IMG/VR virus record: IMGVR_UViG_3300032050_000319
Span: 1 to 40,003 of that record
Reading direction: 5' to 3' (one strand)
DNA length: 40,003 bases
From: a virus
The position numbers were made by a program, and so were the translations under genes. The notes under the pieces are model-generated. The model was not told the DNA's origin. It made no database searches and was given only the letters and a program-made list of their open reading frames with translations. Below, in pieces: positions 27,991 through 34,395 of the stretch (positions are counted from its first letter, which is position 1; the number at the start of each line of letters is the position of its first letter).

Positions 27991-29329
27991 AAAAATCTAC
28001 CAAGTCATTTTGTTGCTGAGTACTCAAATAAACTTTATCACGATTGTTGGAATCTGTTGCCACTTCCATAACAGTTTCATGTTTGTCATAAGTAATCATT
28101 TGTCTAGTTGACACAATCAAATATTTACCACTTTTTGTTTTGTCTATGTTATCTTGGATGTTTTCAGAATACTGTGCGCTAATTGTTGGAACTGTTATAT
28201 TGACATTTGTTCCAGAAATTAAATCAAAGTTTCCAGGCATAACAACTTTCAATCTTTGATTCATTAAATTCCTCATTACCGATTCTCTCTGTATTACATA
28301 GTTGTATGTATCATCATCGGAATTGATAGAATTTGGATCATTCGTTTTGACATAATCGCTTTGTGAACCAAAAATTCCAGTTGAGAATAAAACCCGTCTT
28401 GAGTTAAACATCTCAGTGTTTTTAAATCCAGCTTTGTTCGTAATGATACCAATGTTTGGAGTTTCGTTTGCATGACTTCCTGTTGCATATACATCATCAA
28501 AATCTACATTTCTTTTTGCAATATTTCTTGTTGTAATGTCAAAACCAATAAACGTACCAGCATAAACTCCATGTTTGATATTCTTATTCAAATCAAATTG
28601 AGAAACGACTTCAATGTATCTAGCACCCATCATTTCATTTGTATCTTCAGCCGCCAACGCTAAGTTTTTTGGTTGATAATTAATATTGTGTATGGCTCTT
28701 TGATCCAACATCTTTGAAATAGTTAAGAAATTATAACCTAATTTATTCTCAAAGAATAAAAATGATGGCGATAAATCCTCGTTTACGGCCTTCTTTGAGC
28801 ACCATTCCAAACATTCAATCGGTGTTTTGTTAGGCAAAACAACAGTTCTTATTCCCTTTGATAACTCTACCGAAAATACGCCATCAGGATTTACCAACAA
28901 ATAATTTTTTAAGATATCAAGAACTACATTCGTATAAGTGTCCTGATATGACTTTGATATTTTTGTTTGTTGTGATAAGATGAATTCATCAGAAACAAAA
29001 TGAAGAATATAAAGTTCAGTACTTATATTGACAACTTTTCTGGAACTTTGTTTGTAAACTCTAAATGATTTTGTAATTGTAGCTTGATTTTCTGTTTTTC
29101 CCATATCAATTAAAAGAATTTCTGAGCCATCAAATGATAGTTTATTTGAAAGTCCTTTCGCATCTCTTATGAGAATAGTTCCTGTCATGCATGGATTAAA
29201 TATGCTGTCAAATATATTTAATTCTTCAAACATACCAGTCAAATCAACAATACCAGCTTTGGTTGCTAATGATAGGCCATCTTTTTTAATGGTATATTGT
29301 GTTGATTGTAAAATTGTCTTATCAGACAT
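27983..29329 (-). CDS. gp27: Baseplate hub protein gp27
   Basis: This 448-residue protein (T4 gp27 is 391). It contains the hub signature text FEELNIFDSIFNPCMTGTIL, ILHFVSDEFILSQQTKISKS and YQDTYTNVVLDILKNYL, followed by LPNKTPIECLEWCSKKAV, as in gp27/gpD-type hubs. The trimeric hub links the tail tube to the gp5 OB domain. Gene order agrees: gp27 is immediately followed by the OB-fold gene, with an 8-nt overlap, and preceded by gp53, also with an 8-nt overlap. The C-terminus (IVSTRQMITYDKHETVMEVA) is the usual beta-barrel end. Confidence 0.88.
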   Translation of the reverse strand: MSDKTILQSTQYTIKKDGLSLATKAGIVDLTGMFEELNIFDSIFNPCMTGTILIRDAKGLSNKLSFDGSEILLIDMGKTENQATITKSFRVYKQSSRKVVNISTELYILHFVSDEFILSQQTKISKSYQDTYTNVVLDILKNYLLVNPDGVFSVELSKGIRTVVLPNKTPIECLEWCSKKAVNEDLSPSFLFFENKLGYNFLTISKMLDQRAIHNINYQPKNLALAAEDTNEMMGARYIEVVSQFDLNKNIKHGVYAGTFIGFDITTRNIAKRNVDFDDVYATGSHANETPNIGIITNKAGFKNTEMFNSRRVLFSTGIFGSQSDYVKTNDPNSINSDDDTYNYVIQRESVMRNLMNQRLKVVMPGNFDLISGTNVNITVPTISAQYSENIQDNIDKTKSGKYLIVSTRQMITYDKHETVMEVATDSNNRDKVYLSTQQQNDLVDFYG

Positions 29330-30308
29330 TGCTAATTACTCGCACAAAATCTTGATCCACCGCGGGAACATATTCACTCTTTAAAATTTTTATTCTTCTC
29401 TTAATATCATTTTTTTCAACTTCATAATCGTAGAAAGACATTCTAGTTTTTGTTATTGATACCGTTAAAATATTTCCGTCAGATAACGTATAGTTTGCGC
29501 TTTCTTCCACAAGATTATTGTAGTCTTCTTCGGTTATCTGAATTTTTTGAATAGTCTTATCTCCATTTGCAGGAAATAATCTTGTTTCAATTTTATAAAA
29601 AGAATGATTGTTGAGTATGGCCCATTCTAATCCATCTCTTTCTCTGCCAGTTTCAAAAATTAATTGCTCATCATTAGTTACCGATGCGCTGACAGAAACT
29701 GTCAATCCTGTGCCTGCGCCAGTGATATTTGATGTAGCAACTGTACCAGATGGTAGAATTAAATAAGAACCAACATTTGCTGTGGCGATACTCAATGAAA
29801 CAACATTACCTGTTCCATCGGTGGTTACTGTTGCATTTGCTTTGGTACCAAATACTGTTCCGCCCTGAACTTGAATAATGTTTCCGTTAGCATATCCTGA
29901 ACCATCGTTAACAACATTCAATGATGTAATCGTAGAAATTGCTTCAGTAACAAAAAGATTACCTTCTTCATCAGCCATTTCAAAAGTTTCTGTTATCCAA
30001 CTGTCTGCATATTTTGACCGGATAACTTCATTTAAAACTCTTTGCTCAATCGGCCAATCTGTCTTAACATCAAAGATTTTGTTCATCTTTAAAATAATCC
30101 AGTGTTTTTCTGGTCCACCATAAAATTTGTTTGCGACAATTTCCGGTGTTTCACCATCAGGTACTGTATACTGATAGTATGAAATGGAATTTTCTAAAAG
30201 ACTTTCATCAAACGAAAAACTAGCAGTTAAATTAGTAATTGTATCAAGAGAGTTTGAACCATTTAATGTATAAATGGTTTTTGGAAAGTATCTAAAGTAT
30301 TTTGCCAT
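29322..30308 (-). CDS. gp53: Baseplate wedge protein gp53 with inserted GxGY domain
   Basis: This is a 328-residue protein; T4 gp53 is 196. Residues 42-105 match the LysM-like core of gp53: ISYYQYTVPDGETPEIVANK, YGGPEKHWIILKMN and DWPIEQRVLNEVIRSKY. The C-terminal part (about 240-328) with YNNLVEESAN and KNDIKRRIKILKSEYVPAVD resembles the T4 end (LRQIKIIAKSDI). The extra length is mainly an insert at residues 127-212 of GxGY type (NVVNDGSGYANGNIIQVQGG). In T4, gp53 locks neighbouring wedges together. It ends 8 nt inside gp27 and starts directly after gp48. Confidence 0.87.
   Translation of the reverse strand: MAKYFRYFPKTIYTLNGSNSLDTITNLTASFSFDESLLENSISYYQYTVPDGETPEIVANKFYGGPEKHWIILKMNKIFDVKTDWPIEQRVLNEVIRSKYADSWITETFEMADEEGNLFVTEAISTITSLNVVNDGSGYANGNIIQVQGGTVFGTKANATVTTDGTGNVVSLSIATANVGSYLILPSGTVATSNITGAGTGLTVSVSASVTNDEQLIFETGRERDGLEWAILNNHSFYKIETRLFPANGDKTIQKIQITEEDYNNLVEESANYTLSDGNILTVSITKTRMSFYDYEVEKNDIKRRIKILKSEYVPAVDQDFVRVISNV
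29673..29930 (-). repeat. GxGY beta-repeat domain inserted in gp53
   Basis: Residues 127-212: TSLNVVNDGSGYANGNIIQV, GTKANATVTTDGTGNVVSLS and SGTVATSNITGAGTGLTVSV. It separates the two conserved halves of gp53. Confidence 0.65.
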
Positions 30309-31607
30309 TTAGATTCCTCTGTCAGCATCAAATTGTTGTTCTGCGAAATTTGTTTCATTAAAATTACCCAGCGCCGCTGATGCTTGAAATTCCGCTTTAC
30401 TTCTTTCACCCTCTTGAAAATTAAACTTCGTCATAATTTCTGTTTCTTTAAATGATAAATCCATTCTAATAGCAACTGGCGTACCAGTGCCACCAATCTT
30501 TGGCGAATTATCTCCAGGTGTTTCAAAAGAGTGAAATCCATTTGGCGCATAGTCTAAATCAATTGATTGTAAAACACAAGTTGAAATTGTGGGTATATTT
30601 GGATTGATTTGTCCATTGTAATAAAATTCAATGTCAAACTCTGATGGAGGAACTAAAAAGAATCCAGCTGTTCCATTTTTTATTTCTGGCGCTTGATGAA
30701 ATTTTAATCGTTGAATTAATTTATATACTTCTTCCGCTTCTTTCTCACTTCTTGGATAAAACATAAAAGAAAATCTAAAAGACCTAAAATCTGGTCTTGC
30801 GTAAATTAACTCTAATTGTGGATTCTGTGATAGTTGTGAAGCTCCTGCAAAAACGGCAGCGGCTGCATTTGGAGATCCTGTTAATGATCCTGCAATTTTT
30901 GTTAGTTGTTGGAGAACAAATGGAGATAAATTTCTTCCCTTTTGACCAGCATCAACGCCATCATCTAGAAGTGTTTTTGCAATAGCACCAAAAGTTGTGG
31001 CCGCTTCTCCACCCAAAGATAAATCAGAATAGGCTTGACTATGATTAAAATTTAATGTATTGGGCATATACAGAGCAATACTGTCTGTAGTTCTTTTAGT
31101 AGTTCTTAGAAAAGTTGAATTGTCTAATGATCCTAAATCTGATCCAATAGTTTCAAAAGTAGAATCTACTGCGGTAAATATATCTTGTGTTACACCGCCA
31201 GTAATTTGATTTATTGAGTTCACAGTCTTTTCATAAGCATCTTTTGCAATTTTTGCAGTATTAACATCAAAATTTTTCTTAAGGAATTCATCTACGCTAT
31301 TTGCGCCTCTTGAGCCAAGACCAATTCCTTCTTTAGCTAATCCGCCAATATTTCTATATCCAGTTTGTCCAGCTAACGCTTCTCTATTTCTATGTATTGC
31401 TGACCGTGAATCCTCAGCCAATCTTGATGAATATTCAGTTTTATTCTGAACATTAATATGAACGACCATATAATGTCCTTTGTCCACCGATCCAATATCA
31501 ATAGGATATCTCAATATATTTTGACCAAATGCTTCTCTAGGCAAAGGTCCGACAGTTCTAGCTTCTTGTGCTTTATAAGTTATGTCAGATAGGGTAAAAA
31601 GTGCCAT
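30309..31607 (-). CDS. gp48: Tail tube cap / baseplate protein gp48
   Basis: This 432-residue protein (T4 gp48 is 364). The C-terminal third carries the tube-like fold seen in gp48 and gp54: LIYARPDFRSFRFSFMFYPR, SEKEAEEVYKLIQRLKFHQA, CVLQSIDLDYAPNG and VAIRMDLSFKETEIMTK. The N-terminal half is charged and less conserved (YMVVHINVQNKTEYSSRLAE). In T4, gp48 sits on the gp27 hub and, with gp54, starts tail-tube assembly. It is the first gene of the minus-strand baseplate run. A perfect TATAAATA promoter box lies 23 nt upstream and AGGAT precedes the ATG. Confidence 0.85.
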   Translation of the reverse strand: MALFTLSDITYKAQEARTVGPLPREAFGQNILRYPIDIGSVDKGHYMVVHINVQNKTEYSSRLAEDSRSAIHRNREALAGQTGYRNIGGLAKEGIGLGSRGANSVDEFLKKNFDVNTAKIAKDAYEKTVNSINQITGGVTQDIFTAVDSTFETIGSDLGSLDNSTFLRTTKRTTDSIALYMPNTLNFNHSQAYSDLSLGGEAATTFGAIAKTLLDDGVDAGQKGRNLSPFVLQQLTKIAGSLTGSPNAAAAVFAGASQLSQNPQLELIYARPDFRSFRFSFMFYPRSEKEAEEVYKLIQRLKFHQAPEIKNGTAGFFLVPPSEFDIEFYYNGQINPNIPTISTCVLQSIDLDYAPNGFHSFETPGDNSPKIGGTGTPVAIRMDLSFKETEIMTKFNFQEGERSKAEFQASAALGNFNETNFAEQQFDADRGI

Positions 31608-31615
31608 GTTGATCC

Positions 31616-31630
31616 TGTAGTTTTACTACA
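31616..31630. promoter_or_regulatory. Small inverted repeat in the divergent gp48/gp4 gap
   Basis: TGTAG-tttta-CTACA forms a 5-bp stem. It lies between the divergent starts at 31607 and 31638, within the expected initiation region of the gp48 late promoter and immediately upstream of gp4. It could be a leader hairpin or simply chance in AT-rich DNA. Confidence 0.3.
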
Positions 31631-31638
31631 TATTTATA
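31631..31638 (-). promoter_or_regulatory. Late promoter TATAAATA for the gp48 baseplate run
   Basis: The minus strand reads TATAAATA, the exact T4 late consensus. It overlaps the first base of the divergent gp4 start codon. Expected start near 31625 gives an 18-nt leader with AGGAT before gp48. It probably drives the gp48-gp53-gp27-gp5 run. Confidence 0.75.
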
Positions 31639-32084
31639 TGTCTTATGGAACTAATTCTTACAAAGGTAAGTTTACCCCACAAAACCCCCAAAAATATAAC
31701 GGCAATCCAGATAACATAATCTATAGGTCATCTTGGGAATTGCGTTGTATGAAGTGGTTTGACGATAATCCGAACATCATTTGGTGGTCATCGGAAGAAT
31801 TGGCTATTCCATACTACAGTCCAGTTGACCAAAGAATGCACCGCTATTTTCCAGATTTCATTATCAAAGTCAAACGAAAAGATGATACCATTATGACTTA
31901 TGTAGTTGAGGTCAAACCAGAAGCCCAGACCAAAAAACCAACACAAAAGCGTAAGACAAAGCAGTTTATAAAAGAATCCATTACATACGTTGTTAACCAG
32001 ATGAAATGGAAAGCAGCCGATGAATTCTGTCACGCACATGGCTGGCAATTCAAAATAGTTACGGAAAAAGATTTAGGCATTTAA
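31638..32084 (+). CDS. gp4: Head completion protein gp4 (gp50)
   Basis: This 148-residue protein (T4 gp4 is about 150). The sequence YNGNPDNIIYRSSWELRCMK, NPNIIWWSSEELAIPYYSPV and HRYFPDFIIKVK follows T4 gp4 (YRGDPKKITYRSNWE, NPEIIAWGSE, KRRYFMDIW). Residues PD (72-73) and EVK (91-93), with E34, give a PD-(D/E)xK nuclease-type core, as is known for this family. T4 gp4 completes heads before tail joining. It is the first gene of the plus-strand run. No Shine-Dalgarno is visible, and the ATG lies in the AT-rich divergent gap. Confidence 0.92.
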   Translation: MSYGTNSYKGKFTPQNPQKYNGNPDNIIYRSSWELRCMKWFDDNPNIIWWSSEELAIPYYSPVDQRMHRYFPDFIIKVKRKDDTIMTYVVEVKPEAQTKKPTQKRKTKQFIKESITYVVNQMKWKAADEFCHAHGWQFKIVTEKDLGI

Positions 32085-32089
32085 TCTGT

Positions 32090-32097
32090 AATAAATA
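32090..32097 (+). promoter_or_regulatory. Late promoter motif AATAAATA, 5 nt before next start
   Basis: AATAAATA on the plus strand in the 18-nt gap after gp4. It ends 5 nt before the ATG at 32103, with no Shine-Dalgarno. Spacing is the same as at gp8 on the other strand. It may drive a leaderless message for the plus-strand tail run. Confidence 0.5.
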
Positions 32098-32102
32098 CAT
32101 TT

Positions 32103-32681
32103 ATGGCTTACTTAATGGACAGAATCAATCAGCAGTTGCAAAAGACTGGTTATACGGCTCGTAGTAGACAAGCCCGTGATTGGTTGCGTTCCAAAGTTGG
32201 TGATTTAAAACCAACGCCTCAAAAATTAATGCAGGACCGTGAGAGACAGACAACCTCACATTTTATCGGTCACATGTACTATTTTTATTATGATCCGAAA
32301 ACGAAGGATAAGTTGCCATATTACGACAAGTTCCCATTGGTTCTACCAATACAACTATACCCAGACGGTTTTCTAGGGCTGAATTTACATTACATTCACC
32401 CAAAGCAACGTATCATTCTTTTGGATAAATTGAGCGAACATGCCACCGATAATCGCTTTGATGCACAAACCAAGCTAAGATTAAATTATCAAATGCTGGC
32501 TGCATTCTCAAAAGCGTATGAGGCGACACCTTGCATTAAGCGATATCTAGGTTCTCATGTGCAATCTAGATTTGTTGAAATTCCAGCTGATGAATGGGAC
32601 ATTGCCGCCTTATTACCGGTTGAACAATTTGAAAAGGCAACAAAGAACAAAGTCTGGGCCGATTCTAGGAAAAAATTCTAA
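32103..32681 (+). CDS. Conserved T4-like phage protein, function unassigned
   Basis: This is a 192-residue protein. The N-terminal 50 residues are basic (MAYLMDRINQQLQKTGYTAR, SRQARDWLRSKVGDLK). The core is distinctive: HFIGHMYYFYYDPKTKDKLP, YYDKFPLVLPIQLYPDGF, LGLNLHYIHPKQRIILLDKL, with ATPCIKRYLGSHVQSRF near the end. I recall this pattern from T4-like marine and other phages, where it is uncharacterised and lies near tail and head-completion genes. The basic N-terminus would suit nucleic acid contact; this is inference. It overlaps the next start by one base (TAATG). Confidence 0.7.
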   Translation: MAYLMDRINQQLQKTGYTARSRQARDWLRSKVGDLKPTPQKLMQDRERQTTSHFIGHMYYFYYDPKTKDKLPYYDKFPLVLPIQLYPDGFLGLNLHYIHPKQRIILLDKLSEHATDNRFDAQTKLRLNYQMLAAFSKAYEATPCIKRYLGSHVQSRFVEIPADEWDIAALLPVEQFEKATKNKVWADSRKKF

Positions 32682-33448
32682 TGTCATTTTTACCCCAATT
32701 ATTTTTAGCCAACATAAAGGCTAAAGAAGGCTTAGCCCGTCCAAGTCGTTTCCAAGTTATATTACCAATACCACAATATATTAGCAAGTTTGTTGAGAAT
32801 GGTTTGCTTGAGCAAATTCTTAATTTACCAAATTCAGTTTTTTCGGATGTTACCGCAAGAGTGCTTGGCGGAGAACAAACCCGTTCTTACAATTCATCTA
32901 TTTCAAGATATCTAGCACTTCAATGCGAAGGTGCTGAATTGCCGGGCAAAACATTACAAACGGCTGATGTATCAATTTATGGACCAGGATTCAAAGTGCC
33001 ATATACAACCCAATATGATGAAATTGCACTAACCTGGGTTTGTACAAATGAGTTCTATGAAAGAAAATTGTTTGACCGTTGGATGGAAGCAATAGTTCCC
33101 AACGACACAAACAACGCTAGATTTCCTAAGGGCAAAGAAACATCATACATGACTAACGTTAAAATTGTTCAGTATGATGATTTCATTAAACAGATTTATG
33201 CTGTAGAATTATTTGATGCTTTTCCTATTGGAATAGGAGCACAAACACTTTCTTGGTCGGATGATGGGTTTCATAGATTGACTGTTAGATTTTCATATCA
33301 GAAATTCAAAACAATTTATGAAGGTGATTATGACCTCGGTGCGGCTGCGGCTGCACTTCTTGGTTCTTCCATTGCTGGAGTACCCGTTTCACAAATCCTA
33401 CAATCGCAAATTAGAGGAACGGCTGAAGCTGTGAGAAGAATATTTTAA
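32681..33448 (+). CDS. gp54: Tail-tube initiator, gp54-like
   Basis: This is a 255-residue protein with a tail-tube-type fold. Text such as SRFQVILPIPQYISKF, LQCEGAELPGKTLQTADVSI, YGPGFKVPYTTQYDEIALTW and FYERKLFDRWMEAI parallels T4 gp54 (QMPENRLGYEM, IKLMGREYDPLVISF, NYRAMQDWVNAV) and also gp19. Because gp48 is already present at 30309 and gp19 normally lies elsewhere, gp54 is the best call; a tube paralogue is the alternative. T4 gp54 (320 residues) binds on gp48 and starts tube and sheath polymerisation. The C-terminus is Ala-rich. Confidence 0.65.
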   Translation: MSFLPQLFLANIKAKEGLARPSRFQVILPIPQYISKFVENGLLEQILNLPNSVFSDVTARVLGGEQTRSYNSSISRYLALQCEGAELPGKTLQTADVSIYGPGFKVPYTTQYDEIALTWVCTNEFYERKLFDRWMEAIVPNDTNNARFPKGKETSYMTNVKIVQYDDFIKQIYAVELFDAFPIGIGAQTLSWSDDGFHRLTVRFSYQKFKTIYEGDYDLGAAAAALLGSSIAGVPVSQILQSQIRGTAEAVRRIF

Positions 33449-33463
33449 TTATTTGGAGATTAT

Positions 33464-34201
33464 ATGTTACCTAAAATTGATGTGCCTTTATATGAAATTA
33501 CTTTACCATTACTAAAAAAGAAAGTAAAGTTTAGACCGTTCTTAGTTAAAGAAGAAAAGATTCTTTTGATGGCTGCGGAATCAGAAGACCAAGATGCGAT
33601 ACTTTTGGCCGTGAAACAAATTATTAATAATTGTTGCGTTTCTGATATTGATATTGAAGAATTGCCTATTCTAGATTTTGAATATTTCTTTATGCACTTA
33701 AGAGCAAGATCCGTTGGTGAAGTTGTTGACTTGCAATACAAATGCAATAATACTATTAGTGGAGAAGGTGAAGAGGAAAAGAAATGCAACGCTTTAGTAA
33801 AATTGAGTTTTAATGCTCTGGAAGTTGAACCTGTAATTGGCGATATAAACAACAAAATTCAATTAACACCAAATTTAGGTGTTGCATTAAAATATCCTAA
33901 CTTTAAGAACATTGAAGACATTAGTAAGATACAAGATTTATCATCAAGCGATTTAATTTCAAAAACGATTATCAGTTCTATTGATTTCATTTATGATAAC
34001 GAATCAATGTACTATGCTAAAGATACACCAGAAGAAGAATTGGTAGATTTTATTGATAGTTTGACCAGAGAACAATTTGGAAAAATTCAAGAATTCTTTG
34101 AGAGCATTCCCAAACTTAAAAAACAAATTAAGTTTACTTGTCAAAAGTGTGCTTATGAGGAAGAATTGATGCTTGAAGGAATCCAAAGTTTTTTCGGATA
34201 A
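33464..34201 (+). CDS. gp26: Baseplate hub assembly protein gp26
   Basis: This 245-residue protein belongs to the T4 gp26 baseplate family. Markers are PLYEITLPLLKKKVKFRPFL, VKEEKILLMAAESED and FEYFFMHLRARSVGEVVDLQ. Four cysteines (C94, C108, C226, C229; the last pair in TCQKCAYEEEL) suggest a zinc site. GGAG lies upstream of the ATG. The last codons before the stop contain T TTT TTC, a canonical -1 slippery heptamer, and the -1 frame is open to 34395. The gene therefore probably yields two products: 245 residues, and a 310-residue fusion with the small gp51-position frame. Its role would be hub or tape-measure chaperone, upstream of the tape measure. Confidence 0.88.
   Translation: MLPKIDVPLYEITLPLLKKKVKFRPFLVKEEKILLMAAESEDQDAILLAVKQIINNCCVSDIDIEELPILDFEYFFMHLRARSVGEVVDLQYKCNNTISGEGEEEKKCNALVKLSFNALEVEPVIGDINNKIQLTPNLGVALKYPNFKNIEDISKIQDLSSSDLISKTIISSIDFIYDNESMYYAKDTPEEELVDFIDSLTREQFGKIQEFFESIPKLKKQIKFTCQKCAYEEELMLEGIQSFFG
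34175..34195 (+). other. Candidate -1 programmed ribosomal frameshift site
   Basis: The heptamer T TTT TTC occupies 34189-34195 with the correct zero-frame phasing (AGT TTT TTC GGA TAA), so both phenylalanine tRNAs can re-pair after slipping back one base. A Shine-Dalgarno-like GAAGGA at 34175-34180 lies 8 nt upstream, the placement that stimulates dnaX frameshifting in E. coli. Two bases downstream a weak hairpin (ATAAC-ctttc-GTTAT, 34198-34212) covers the zero-frame stop. The -1 frame is closed upstream at TGA 34174-34176, so the two frames overlap by only 25 bases, centred on the slippery site. Confidence 0.75.
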
Positions 34202-34251
34202 CCTTTCGTTATGATATTTTAAGTAACCATTACCAAACTAATTTCGCACTA

Positions 34252-34395
34252 ATGCAACATCACAAATATTCTTTACAAGATTTAAATGAGATGATGCCGT
34301 GGGAAAGAAATGTATATGTTACTATGCTTCTCCGTCACATTGAGGAAGAAAACGAGAAGATTAAACAACAAAATTTAGCAAGAAGAAAAAAATAA
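34252..34395 (+). CDS. Small gp51-position protein, probably translated mainly as gp26 -1 frameshift extension
   Basis: From the only ATG this is 47 residues (MQHHKYSLQDLNEMMPWERN, then VYVTMLLRHIEEENEKIKQQ). No Shine-Dalgarno precedes that ATG. The frame is open back to 34177, and the extra codons look coding (RITFRYDILSNHYQTNFAL). Entered by a -1 slip at 34189-34195, it adds 66 residues to gp26. Its position, between gp26 and the tape measure, is that of gp51 in T4-like phages, and 'LNEMMPWER.VY..ML..H.EEE' is typical of tape-measure chaperone tails. The stop abuts the tape-measure ATG (TAAATG). Too short for ordinary gene finders, so easily missed. Confidence 0.72.
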   Translation: MQHHKYSLQDLNEMMPWERNVYVTMLLRHIEEENEKIKQQNLARRKK

